Source: an uncultured Duncaniella sp. (GTDB taxonomy: Bacteria > Bacteroidota > Bacteroidia > Bacteroidales > Muribaculaceae). Taken from it: DNA of 64,000 nucleotides. The position numbers were made by a program, and so were the translations under genes. The notes beneath the pieces are model-generated. The model saw nothing but the letters and a program-made list of their open reading frames with translations. It did no database searches and had not been told where the DNA came from. Of this stretch, positions 35,159-42,721 are shown piece by piece (the first letter of the stretch is position 1; every line of letters starts with the position of its first letter). The DNA lies in NCBI GenBank assembly GCA_910584825.1, contig CAJUCI010000004.1, positions 68,695-132,694 of the forward strand, written 5' to 3'.

Positions 35159-35773
35159 TCAACGTGCGCGCAGGCGCGATTCGATATAATCCTTGAGCAA
35201 CTGTATGGCCACCACGTTGCTGCCACCCTGGGGCACTATCAGGTCGGCTGTCTTCTTTGACGGCTCGATATACATTTCGTGCATGGGCTTGAGCACGTCG
35301 CGGTAGCGGTCGAGCACCATCTGGGGGATGCGTCCGCGCTCCACACAGTCACGCGCGATGACACGTATCAGACGCTCGTCAGCCTCGGCATCGACAAACA
35401 CCTTTACGTCAAGCATATTACGCAGCACGGGGTCGGTCAGCACAAGTATCCCCTCCACTATCACCACCTCGCGCGGGCTGACAGTCACCGTCTCGGGCTG
35501 GCGCGTGCATGTGAGATAGGAATATGTGGGCATCTCGATGGTCTCACCGCGCTTCAGGGCCTTGATTTGCTCCACGAGCAGCGGCCACTCTATCGAAGCC
35601 GGCTCATCAAAATTGGTCTTGGCGCGTTCCGACATGGGCAGATGGCTCAGGTCCTTGTAATAGGAGTCCTGAGGCAGCACTGCCACTTCACCCTGCGGCA
35701 GGGCGTTGATTATCTTGTTGACGACGGTGGTCTTGCCTGAGCCTGTGCCACCGGCTATGCCGATTACTAACAT
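35159..35773 (-). CDS. udk: uridine kinase
   Basis: 204 residues from the ATG at 35773, giving the usual start (M)LVIGIAGGTGSGKTT with its P-loop. A longer frame opens at 35845 but would run through the promoter at 35792-35799, so the shorter start is preferred. It phosphorylates uridine and cytidine in pyrimidine salvage. Downstream is lptB, with a short gap. Confidence 0.93.
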   Translation of the reverse strand: MLVIGIAGGTGSGKTTVVNKIINALPQGEVAVLPQDSYYKDLSHLPMSERAKTNFDEPASIEWPLLVEQIKALKRGETIEMPTYSYLTCTRQPETVTVSPREVVIVEGILVLTDPVLRNMLDVKVFVDAEADERLIRVIARDCVERGRIPQMVLDRYRDVLKPMHEMYIEPSKKTADLIVPQGGSNVVAIQLLKDYIESRLRAR

Positions 35774-35791
35774 TCGTGCTTGATTTTTATG

Positions 35792-35799
35792 CAAAGATA
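35792..35799 (-). promoter_or_regulatory. -7 box of udk-lptB
   Basis: TATCTTTG on the minus strand, 18 bases before the udk ATG. It decides between the two possible udk starts. Confidence 0.65.
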
Positions 35800-35850
35800 C
35801 GGCTCGCCGACCGATTACTAAAATAATCCGAGCAACTTTTTTCAAAAATA

Positions 35851-35882
35851 TTTGTTAGAAACTAAAAACGGTTGTAACTTTG
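35851..35882 (+). promoter_or_regulatory. promoter of rho, full consensus
   Basis: TTTG at 35851-35854, a 20-base spacer, and TAACTTTG at 35875-35882: an exact match to the Bacteroidetes housekeeping promoter. Transcription should begin near 35889, giving a leader of about 300 bases before rho. Confidence 0.75.
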
Positions 35883-35888
35883 CAGAGT

Positions 35889-36191
35889 GGATTGAGCCGG
35901 ATTGAAACGTCTTTTAAATCATTTATCCAATCACCACTCATCAACTCTATTGATTTTTTACGGTCAATTATCCACCTCCCACCCCACATCTCCGCAATTT
36001 TATTTTAAATCCCTGAGGGTTTGACAGCCCTAAGGATGTCAGGCAGAAATTCTCACTGTTATTTTTATCGGGAGGGTGGAAATGTCAATGTATCCGATTC
36101 GCATCCACGCACTGGCAACGATGCCGGGGATTAAATAACAAAACAATATATATCCCCCCAAGAATAAGCCCCCAATACCCACATATATTAT
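35889..36191 (+). promoter_or_regulatory. about 300-base leader of rho
   Basis: No full-size gene is seen between the promoter and the rho ATG at 36192. It contains a 32-codon open frame at 36036-36134 preceded by AAGG. Rho commonly controls its own expression through leader termination in other bacteria; whether this leader does so is inference. Confidence 0.45.
36036..36134 (+). CDS. possible 32-residue upstream ORF in rho leader
   Basis: ATG at 36036 to TAA at 36132-36134. The product begins MSGRNSHCYFY and is Gly/Asn/Ser-rich, with no recognised domain. It may be a leader peptide, or chance; the same stretch also has a long antisense frame, so coding evidence is weak. Confidence 0.25.
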   Translation: MSGRNSHCYFYREGGNVNVSDSHPRTGNDAGD

Positions 36192-38378
36192 ATGTACAAT
36201 TTTGACGAACTCTACAAGATGGACGACGAGCGACTGCAGGAAGCCGCCAATGCCATCGGTATAAAGAAAATTAATCTTAACGACAAAGAGGGTCTCGTTT
36301 ACGAGATTCTTGAAAAACAGGCGCGCGACCATGCGGCCTCAGCGTCGGCCAACGTGCAGGAGAAACCCCGCCGTCAGAAAAAAGAGGCCGGAAAGGACGC
36401 CGAGCGCAAGCCGCGCCGCAAGAAGGGTGCCGACACTCAGCAGGTCAATGCCCCTGCCGATACCGCCGCACCCGCTGATGACGCACAGGCTGAGCCGTCA
36501 GCCGAGGATGCCGCACAGCAGCCCCAGGCCGATGCGCCCAAGCGTCGCGGACGCAAGCCCAAAAATCAGCAGACTGAATCCGCCGAAGGTGACAGCACCG
36601 CTGACATGGCCGAAACTGCCGACAACGACAATACCCCCATTCAGCCCGAGCAGGCCGAGAGTCAAGAAATCGCGGCTGAGGCTACCGTTGCCGACCAGGC
36701 ACCTGACGCAGACATCCGCCCCAAGAAAAAGCGTGGCCGCCCTTCGCGTCAGGAGCGCATGGAGCGAGAGGCCGCATTACGTCAGGCAGCCGGAAACGCC
36801 AATGCCGACGCTGACCGTGACCTGCAGCCCGAACCCTCGCAGATGAACAATCCCGCCGAGCCGGCATCTACCCTCTCACTCCCCGCCCCCGAGGATGACC
36901 GCCAGGGCAATCCCCTGCCTGAGGATAACGCCAACGGACAGGAAGAGGAGGGCGGACAGCAGCCCCACCGCGGAGTATTCATCCGTCCGGGTGCACCCGA
37001 GGGCTTTGACATGCCCCGCCCCGAGGCATCATCGTTCGGCTCATTCTTCCCCCGCGCCGGAGGCCGTACCTTCGCCCCCCGCTCACCCCAGGAGCGCGAA
37101 CAGGCCGCCAAGGCTGCCGCAACAGCCCCCATCACCATCAACGAGCCGGGCATGGAGAAGCCCCAGCAGCCCCAGGGCAAAAAGAATAAGAAGAACCGCA
37201 ACAAGAACGGCGGCGACATCAATGCCGAGGAGAAGGCACGCTATCAGGCTCAATATAATTTTGACGACATAATCGAGGCTTCGGGCGTGCTCGAAATCGA
37301 GCCTCAGGGCCACGGTTTCCTCCGCTCAAGCGATTACAACTATCTCGCTTCGCCCGACGACATCCTCGTTACCCAGCAGCAGATTAAGCAGTACGGTCTG
37401 CGTCCCGGCGACGTGGTCGAGGCCAACGTGCGTCCCCCCAAGGCCGACGAGAAATATTTCCCCCTCACCCGCGTACTGTCGGTCAACGGACGTTCCCCCG
37501 AATTTATCCGCGACCGTGTGGCATTCGAGCACCTCACCCCGTTGTTCCCCGACGAGAAATTTGACCTCACATCGGGCCGCAGCTCCAACATATCCACCCG
37601 CGTCGTCGACATGTTCTCGCCCATCGGCAAGGGTCAGCGCGGACTCATCGTCGCACCCCCCAAGACAGGTAAGACCATACTTCTCAAGGACATAGCCAAC
37701 GCTATCGCCGAAAACCATCCCGAGACCTACATCATGATACTCCTCATCGACGAACGTCCCGAGGAGGTGACCGACATGAGCCGCAGCGTCAACGCCGAGG
37801 TCATAGCCTCGACATTCGACGAGCCTGCCGAGCGTCATGTGCGCATAGCGCAGATTGTGCTCGAGAAGGCTAAGCGCATGGTAGAGTGCGGCCACGACGT
37901 AGTGATACTCCTTGACTCCATCACCCGACTCGCCCGCGCCTACAACACCTGCGCCCCCGCATCGGGCAAGATTCTCTCGGGCGGTGTTGACGCCAACGCT
38001 CTCCAGAAACCCAAGCGATTCTTCGGCGCAGCCCGCAATATCGAGGGAGGCGGTTCGCTCACCATCATCGCCACAGCCCTCACCGAGACCAGCTCAAAGA
38101 TGGACGAAGTCATCTTCGAGGAGTTCAAGGGCACAGGCAACATGGAGCTTCAGCTTGACCGCAAACTCTCCAACAAGCGCATCTTCCCCGCCGTCGACAT
38201 CATGGCATCGAGCACCCGCCGCGACGACCTGCTCCTGCGCAACGAGACTCTCAACCGCATGTGGATTCTCCGCCGCTTCCTGAGCGACCGCAATTCAATC
38301 GAAGCAATGGAGTTCATCAAAGACCGCATGGAACGCACCCACGACAACGAAGAACTCCTCCGCACAATGGGAGATTGA
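36192..38378 (+). CDS. rho: transcription termination factor Rho with long disordered insertion
   Basis: 728 residues against about 420 in E. coli. Residues 1-45 resemble the N-terminal helix bundle. Residues about 45-345 are low-complexity, rich in Ala, Pro, Gln, Glu, Arg and Lys, and replace the usual short linker. The RNA-binding cold-shock-like domain follows (ASGVLEIEPQGHGFLRS near 360). The ATPase has Walker A PPKTGKT near 494, Walker B VVILLDSITRLAR near 570 and a Q-loop region. It is the hexameric RNA helicase that ends transcripts. Such an insert is known in Bacteroides Rho, where it promotes phase separation. Confidence 0.96.
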   Translation: MYNFDELYKMDDERLQEAANAIGIKKINLNDKEGLVYEILEKQARDHAASASANVQEKPRRQKKEAGKDAERKPRRKKGADTQQVNAPADTAAPADDAQAEPSAEDAAQQPQADAPKRRGRKPKNQQTESAEGDSTADMAETADNDNTPIQPEQAESQEIAAEATVADQAPDADIRPKKKRGRPSRQERMEREAALRQAAGNANADADRDLQPEPSQMNNPAEPASTLSLPAPEDDRQGNPLPEDNANGQEEEGGQQPHRGVFIRPGAPEGFDMPRPEASSFGSFFPRAGGRTFAPRSPQEREQAAKAAATAPITINEPGMEKPQQPQGKKNKKNRNKNGGDINAEEKARYQAQYNFDDIIEASGVLEIEPQGHGFLRSSDYNYLASPDDILVTQQQIKQYGLRPGDVVEANVRPPKADEKYFPLTRVLSVNGRSPEFIRDRVAFEHLTPLFPDEKFDLTSGRSSNISTRVVDMFSPIGKGQRGLIVAPPKTGKTILLKDIANAIAENHPETYIMILLIDERPEEVTDMSRSVNAEVIASTFDEPAERHVRIAQIVLEKAKRMVECGHDVVILLDSITRLARAYNTCAPASGKILSGGVDANALQKPKRFFGAARNIEGGGSLTIIATALTETSSKMDEVIFEEFKGTGNMELQLDRKLSNKRIFPAVDIMASSTRRDDLLLRNETLNRMWILRRFLSDRNSIEAMEFIKDRMERTHDNEELLRTMGD

Positions 38379-38400
38379 TTCTTATAGTTTAAAGAGTGTA

Positions 38401-38471
38401 TAAAGTTTAAAAAGTTAAGAATTAGAGCTTCCCCTATAGGTTATAAAGTTCATAAAGTCTATAAAGTCTAT
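38401..38471. repeat. AT-rich tandem repeats of the type TATAAAGTC
   Basis: Downstream of rho, repeated 8-10 base units of TATAAAGTC(T)/TTTAAAAAG run up to the left arm of the hairpin at 38472 and share sequence with it. No gene is seen. Confidence 0.6.
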
Positions 38472-38531
38472 AAAGTTAAGAGGATAGATTCACGGCTTGA
38501 AATAGGCCATCGAATCTATCCTCTTAACTTT
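38472..38531. terminator. 20-bp perfect hairpin between convergent rho and TonB-receptor genes
   Basis: Arms at 38472-38491 and 38512-38531 pair perfectly over 20 bases around a 20-base loop. A short TT run follows. The location between converging genes fits a bidirectional terminator. Confidence 0.7.
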
Positions 38532-38587
38532 TTGTGCTCCTGTCTCTCGTCTTCTCGTGCCTACCTGCTATGCGTTACATCCCCCCC

Positions 38588-41506
38588 TCACCTTTTCTTC
38601 GGCTGGAGGGAGAAGCGGTATTGGACAGTGGCGAGGATGTAGCGCGGAAGAGTGTTGGTGTAAGTCACCGTTCGGCCCGAGGCTGTCACGGCATAATGGA
38701 CGTTGGACAGGCGGTGCAGGAGGTCGAAACCGTCGACAGTGAACACCCATCGCCCGCCACGCGGAGTGTAGGTGACGCGCGCGTTCCACACGGCATCGGT
38801 CGTGTCAAGCTCCCTGACACCATAGCCGCGTCGGGTGTAGAAATTGAAATCGGTGCTTATGCCGAATCCCGCCGGGAGCTTGAACTGTCCGGCCACACCA
38901 TAGGTGAGATGCGTTGCGTTGATGTCGGCAAACCCATCTCGCGCCGATGTGGTGTGCCTGTTGGTCACGACACCCTTTAGCGACAGGCTCTGGCCACCTA
39001 TCTGCCAGGTAAGGTTGAGATTCTCGCTGAGATTGCGCGTGTTGACCGTAGAGCGCGAAGGCTCTTCGGCATTAACGCCTATCATGTCGACACTGTGGAT
39101 GCGCGCAGCCTCGGTGATTGACGACAGCGAGAACTGCCTGAGGTGGCCAAACTGCATCGTCAGCGTGTTCTTGGCTCCCACGGTGTACTCTCCGCTCACG
39201 TTGTATGTGCGGTTACGCCTTATACCCGTGGACATGTCGTAGGAATATCCGCGCACAAGTGCGTTTGTGACAGGCATGTAGTCAAAATCCACAAAATCCT
39301 GCAGACGATGTTTGCCCGAGAAGAATCGCAGCGAGATATTGTGCCTGTGACGGTAGGCATTTTTCAGCCCCGAGTTTCCGAGCATGATGTTGAGCGGGTC
39401 GGAGGTATTGGTCACGTCGACCATATGCAACAGGTCTGGAGTCTCGGTGGCAAGCTCATAGCTGTACAAGAGGACATACATGTTCTGCCCCTGCATCCTG
39501 TTGCCCGAGCCATAGCGCACCGTGCCGTTCATGGCCGGGAGCGTACCGATAAAAGATGTGCGGCGCACGGGATAGATGACACCGTCGCTGTGATAATTGA
39601 AATGGCTATGGCGCAGACCCAACTCAGGATTCAGACGTATGCTGAAATTCTTTCGGCGCGAACCCGAGCCTTCCCATGAGTAATCAAAGGTCGGGCCGAT
39701 GGTATGGGTATTCTCAATGAGCGACGATGTAAAGCTGTTGGCTGCATCGAAAGCCGAAAGATAGCCCGCCGGGAGAGTGCCGTAAACGCCCATCTCCTCG
39801 AGGCGGTCCAGGGCATAGGAGTAAGAGTCCCTTTCGCGGGTATGCAGATTGTAGATATATCTCAGCGAGATATTGAAATTATCGCTATTCAGGTCGTAAC
39901 CGAGCGTGCCGTAGAGATTGAGGTCATGATTGGGGGAATTGTCGGTATAGTTACGACGGCGCAGCGGCGAGAGGTCCTCAGCCCCGAAACGCACGTCATA
40001 GTCATCCCAAAGCGTCTCCTTCTTATGGTCATACGCCACACGCAGCTGCGCATAGAGCCTGTCACTGGTGCGCGGCACCTTATATCCGGCATACAGCGAA
40101 GTCTCCACGTTGCCCTGCCGCGACTTGCCGTCGCTGCGGGTGAGGGTGCGGTTTATCACCGAAGTCAGCCTGGAGTCTGAGCCGTCGCTGTATATGGCCT
40201 CGAGTGCCGCGAGCGACATTCCGTACTGTTCGCTGTCAAAGCTGGCCGAGAGCGACTGCCCTGACCTGTCGACGCGGTTGTAGCTGCCGTTGACGCGCCA
40301 CTCGGCGGAAAAATCCCCAAAACGGCGGCTGAGCGTATTGAACAGTTTGGCGCGCACATTCTTGGTGCGGTTGCGCGACTGCGCATAATCATATGTATTG
40401 CGGTCAGTGTAAAAATTGGTGCGGTCAGTGTATGTCCGGCTGTCCATCCAGTTATTCTCATATGTCGCACCGCCACGGGCATAAGTGCTGCGGTCATTCG
40501 ACTCATAGTTGTATGACAGCCCCGCGAGCTGATATTTCATGCGTCCCGAGGGCATCTGCTCGGGCTTCCAGCTGTCATTCTTGCCCGGCTCGCGCGAGTC
40601 GTTCAGGTTATTGAGATTGCCTACCAGCATCACTTGGGTCGTACGGTTAAACCACATTCCGAAGAGCCGCGCCATATACCTGTCCTCGGTGCCGTAACCG
40701 GCCTGGGCGTTGACCAGCCAGCCCATGTCATACTCCTTTTTGAGCTTGACATCCATCGTCAGACGCTGCCGGGCCGAAGCATCGCCACGCCACTTGTCGT
40801 CAAAAGACTGCCCGCGATACACCTCGACATTCTTGACTGTATAGGCCGCAAGATTCTTTAGCATGAGATTGTTGTTGCCGTCAAAAAACTCGCGGCCGTT
40901 GAGCAGCAGCGACTCCACAAACTCGCCGTTGACCTTAATCTGACCGTCCGAGTTAAGTTCTACACCCGGAAGCTGAGAAATCAGGCCGTCGAGCATCGAC
41001 CCCTCGGCAAGCTGAAAAGCGTCGGCGTTATATACAATGGTGTCACCACGGTTGTAGAATTTGATTTTTGAAGCCGTGACCGTAACCTCGCCGAGCTTGT
41101 GCGGGGCACGTTCGAGATACGTGACAGGCATCTCGCGGCTGGTTTCGCGCTTGCCGAGATTCTCTACCTTATAGACCAATGTCTGAGGCAAGTAGCCGTC
41201 ACACCCTATCTCAAATACATACGTTGAGTCCTTACGCTCGGCATGAAATCCGAATAGCGACCTCTCAGAAATAACTGTAAACCCGCCACTAGTAGTCAGG
41301 ACTCCTGCCCGGAGTGTGTCGCCCGGATTGCCGTCGGCATCTATCGGTATGGCATAGCCCTTCATCAGGTCAGTCTTCCCGACAGCCTCTTGGATATGCC
41401 CCACAAGCAGGAGCTTCTTGCCGTCAGCCCTAACGGCCAACGCCGTCATAGCCATCAGACACACAGCCAAAATCGCCCTCGCAGCGTTCCTATAGTTACT
41501 AATCAT
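38588..41506 (-). CDS. TonB-dependent outer-membrane receptor with beta-barrel (OMP_b-brl_3 type)
   Basis: About 972 residues from the ATG at 41506; an upstream ATG at 41539 adds 11 residues and leaves only a few bases of leader. A signal peptide is followed by a carboxypeptidase-regulatory-like beta domain, then a plug domain (GDTIVYNADAFQLAEGSMLDGLISQLPGVEL region, with a VNGEFVESLLLNGREFF motif) and a 22-strand-type barrel ending in aromatic residues. The layout matches the non-SusC Bacteroidetes receptors. No SusD partner is adjacent, so the ligand is unknown. Confidence 0.85.
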   Translation of the reverse strand: MISNYRNAARAILAVCLMAMTALAVRADGKKLLLVGHIQEAVGKTDLMKGYAIPIDADGNPGDTLRAGVLTTSGGFTVISERSLFGFHAERKDSTYVFEIGCDGYLPQTLVYKVENLGKRETSREMPVTYLERAPHKLGEVTVTASKIKFYNRGDTIVYNADAFQLAEGSMLDGLISQLPGVELNSDGQIKVNGEFVESLLLNGREFFDGNNNLMLKNLAAYTVKNVEVYRGQSFDDKWRGDASARQRLTMDVKLKKEYDMGWLVNAQAGYGTEDRYMARLFGMWFNRTTQVMLVGNLNNLNDSREPGKNDSWKPEQMPSGRMKYQLAGLSYNYESNDRSTYARGGATYENNWMDSRTYTDRTNFYTDRNTYDYAQSRNRTKNVRAKLFNTLSRRFGDFSAEWRVNGSYNRVDRSGQSLSASFDSEQYGMSLAALEAIYSDGSDSRLTSVINRTLTRSDGKSRQGNVETSLYAGYKVPRTSDRLYAQLRVAYDHKKETLWDDYDVRFGAEDLSPLRRRNYTDNSPNHDLNLYGTLGYDLNSDNFNISLRYIYNLHTRERDSYSYALDRLEEMGVYGTLPAGYLSAFDAANSFTSSLIENTHTIGPTFDYSWEGSGSRRKNFSIRLNPELGLRHSHFNYHSDGVIYPVRRTSFIGTLPAMNGTVRYGSGNRMQGQNMYVLLYSYELATETPDLLHMVDVTNTSDPLNIMLGNSGLKNAYRHRHNISLRFFSGKHRLQDFVDFDYMPVTNALVRGYSYDMSTGIRRNRTYNVSGEYTVGAKNTLTMQFGHLRQFSLSSITEAARIHSVDMIGVNAEEPSRSTVNTRNLSENLNLTWQIGGQSLSLKGVVTNRHTTSARDGFADINATHLTYGVAGQFKLPAGFGISTDFNFYTRRGYGVRELDTTDAVWNARVTYTPRGGRWVFTVDGFDLLHRLSNVHYAVTASGRTVTYTNTLPRYILATVQYRFSLQPKKR

Positions 41507-41550
41507 TGTCGCAGAGTCATTCATAAGCATAATAGACATTGTAAGTGAGG

Positions 41551-41558
41551 CAAAAGTA
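41551..41558 (-). promoter_or_regulatory. -7 box of the TonB-dependent receptor gene
   Basis: TACTTTTG on the minus strand, 12 bases before the ATG at 41539 and 45 before that at 41506. The distance favours the inner start. Confidence 0.5.
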
Positions 41559-41697
41559 ATATTTTTACCAATAAAATCCTAAAATTTTACGCATACAATT
41601 TATTTTTTAGGTGCATTTTTATAATAATTAGTTAAAATACTCATATTAAAGTACCCCTATAAACTCAAAAACAGCGGATAACACGTTGATTAAAACT

Positions 41698-41766
41698 AAC
41701 ATCAAAAGCCGGCATCAAAAGCCAACATCGATTACCGGCATCAATTAACCAACATCCTAACTAACC
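41698..41766. repeat. imperfect 26-27 base tandem repeat
   Basis: Two copies (41698-41723 and 41724-41750) and a partial third (41751-41766), each starting AACATC and containing CCGGCATCAA. The rest of the 41559-41935 gap holds the terminator and a second repeat; no gene is seen. Confidence 0.6.
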
Positions 41767-41775
41767 ATCAACAAA

Positions 41776-41817
41776 AAATCGCCCCCTGCCGCGGATGATG
41801 CCGGGCGGGGGGCGGAT
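41776..41817 (-). terminator. GC-rich terminator of the succinate dehydrogenase operon
   Basis: Read leftward, a GC-rich stem (CCGCCCCCC paired with GGGGGCG) is followed by TTTTTT at 41781-41776. It lies about 120 bases after the sdhB stop, beyond the 29-base repeats. Confidence 0.7.
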
Positions 41818-41859
41818 ATTGATGACGGAATGCGATGGCTCAGGGCTTGCCTGAATATT

Positions 41860-41930
41860 CAGAGCATAGCTGACGGTAAGCAGCACGTCAGAGCATAACT
41901 GACGGAAGGCTATACGTCAGAGCCTCGCAG
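41860..41930. repeat. 29-base tandem repeat forming tandem hairpins after sdhB
   Basis: Two copies, 41860-41888 and 41889-41917, plus a partial third. Each has CAGAGCATA at its start, and each pair of copies creates a CTGACG / CGTCAG hairpin (41870-41875 with 41886-41891; 41899-41904 with 41915-41920). Confidence 0.7.
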
Positions 41931-41935
41931 ACTGT

Positions 41936-42691
41936 TTAGTCGGCAAACTTGGCCTTGAGGAACTCGCGGTTGAGGCGGGCGATGTTGCTGAGCGAGATGT
42001 TCTTGGGGCACTCGGCTGCGCAGGCACCTGTGTTGGTGCAGTTGCCGAAGCCAAGCTCGTCCATCTTGCTCACCATTGCGCGGGCACGACGGGCGCGCTC
42101 CACCTTGCCCTGGGGAAGGAGGGCAAACTGGCTGACCTTTGCGCTGACGAAGAGCATGGCCGAACCGTTCTTACAAGCTGCAACGCATGCGCCGCAACCG
42201 ATGCAGGTGGCTGAGTCCATTGCGATGTCGGCAACCTCCTTTGAGATGGGGAGGGCGTTGGCATCCTGTGCGCCACCGCAGTTGATTGACACGTAACCGC
42301 CGGCCTGCTGAATCTGGTCGAATGCGTTACGGTTGACCATGAGGTCACGGATTACAGGGAATGCAGCCGAACGCCAAGGCTCTATGGTGATGGTGTCCTC
42401 GTTGTTGAACTTACGCATATGGAGCTGGCAGGTGGTGATGCCCTGTACGGGACCGTGGGGATGTCCGTTGATGTAGAGCGAGCACATGCCGCAGATGCCC
42501 TCGCGGCAATCGCTGTCAAACACCACAGGCTCCTCGCCCTGCTCTACGAGCTGCTGGTTGAGCATATCAAGCATCTCAAGGAAGCTGCTTCCGGTGGATA
42601 CGTTCTCCACGCGGTAGGTCTTGAACGCCCCCGGTTCTTTCGGGCTACGCTGACGCCAAATCTTGAGGTTTACATTTATATTATGTTCCAT
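41936..42691 (-). CDS. sdhB: succinate dehydrogenase/fumarate reductase iron-sulfur subunit
   Basis: 251 residues. The N-terminal 2Fe-2S domain has CREGICGMCSLY near residue 64. Two further Cys clusters, CIGCGACVAAC (near 150) and CTNTGACAAECPK (near 210), bind the 4Fe-4S and 3Fe-4S centres. It passes electrons between the flavoprotein and the membrane quinone site. In Bacteroidales this complex usually works as a fumarate reductase in succinate-producing fermentation. It is the last gene of the operon, 30 bases after sdhA. Confidence 0.95.
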   Translation of the reverse strand: MEHNINVNLKIWRQRSPKEPGAFKTYRVENVSTGSSFLEMLDMLNQQLVEQGEEPVVFDSDCREGICGMCSLYINGHPHGPVQGITTCQLHMRKFNNEDTITIEPWRSAAFPVIRDLMVNRNAFDQIQQAGGYVSINCGGAQDANALPISKEVADIAMDSATCIGCGACVAACKNGSAMLFVSAKVSQFALLPQGKVERARRARAMVSKMDELGFGNCTNTGACAAECPKNISLSNIARLNREFLKAKFAD

Positions 42692-42721
42692 TTTGCTTCT
42701 GATAAAAAATCGGGGGATTGA

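Noticed and set aside
36039..36332. 97-codon antisense frame over the rho start and leader
   Set aside because: Crosses the rho start region and has no promoter or domain; more likely a by-product of the leader sequence.
41698..41930. CRISPR array
   Set aside because: Repeats are contiguous with no unique spacers, and no cas genes are in the window.
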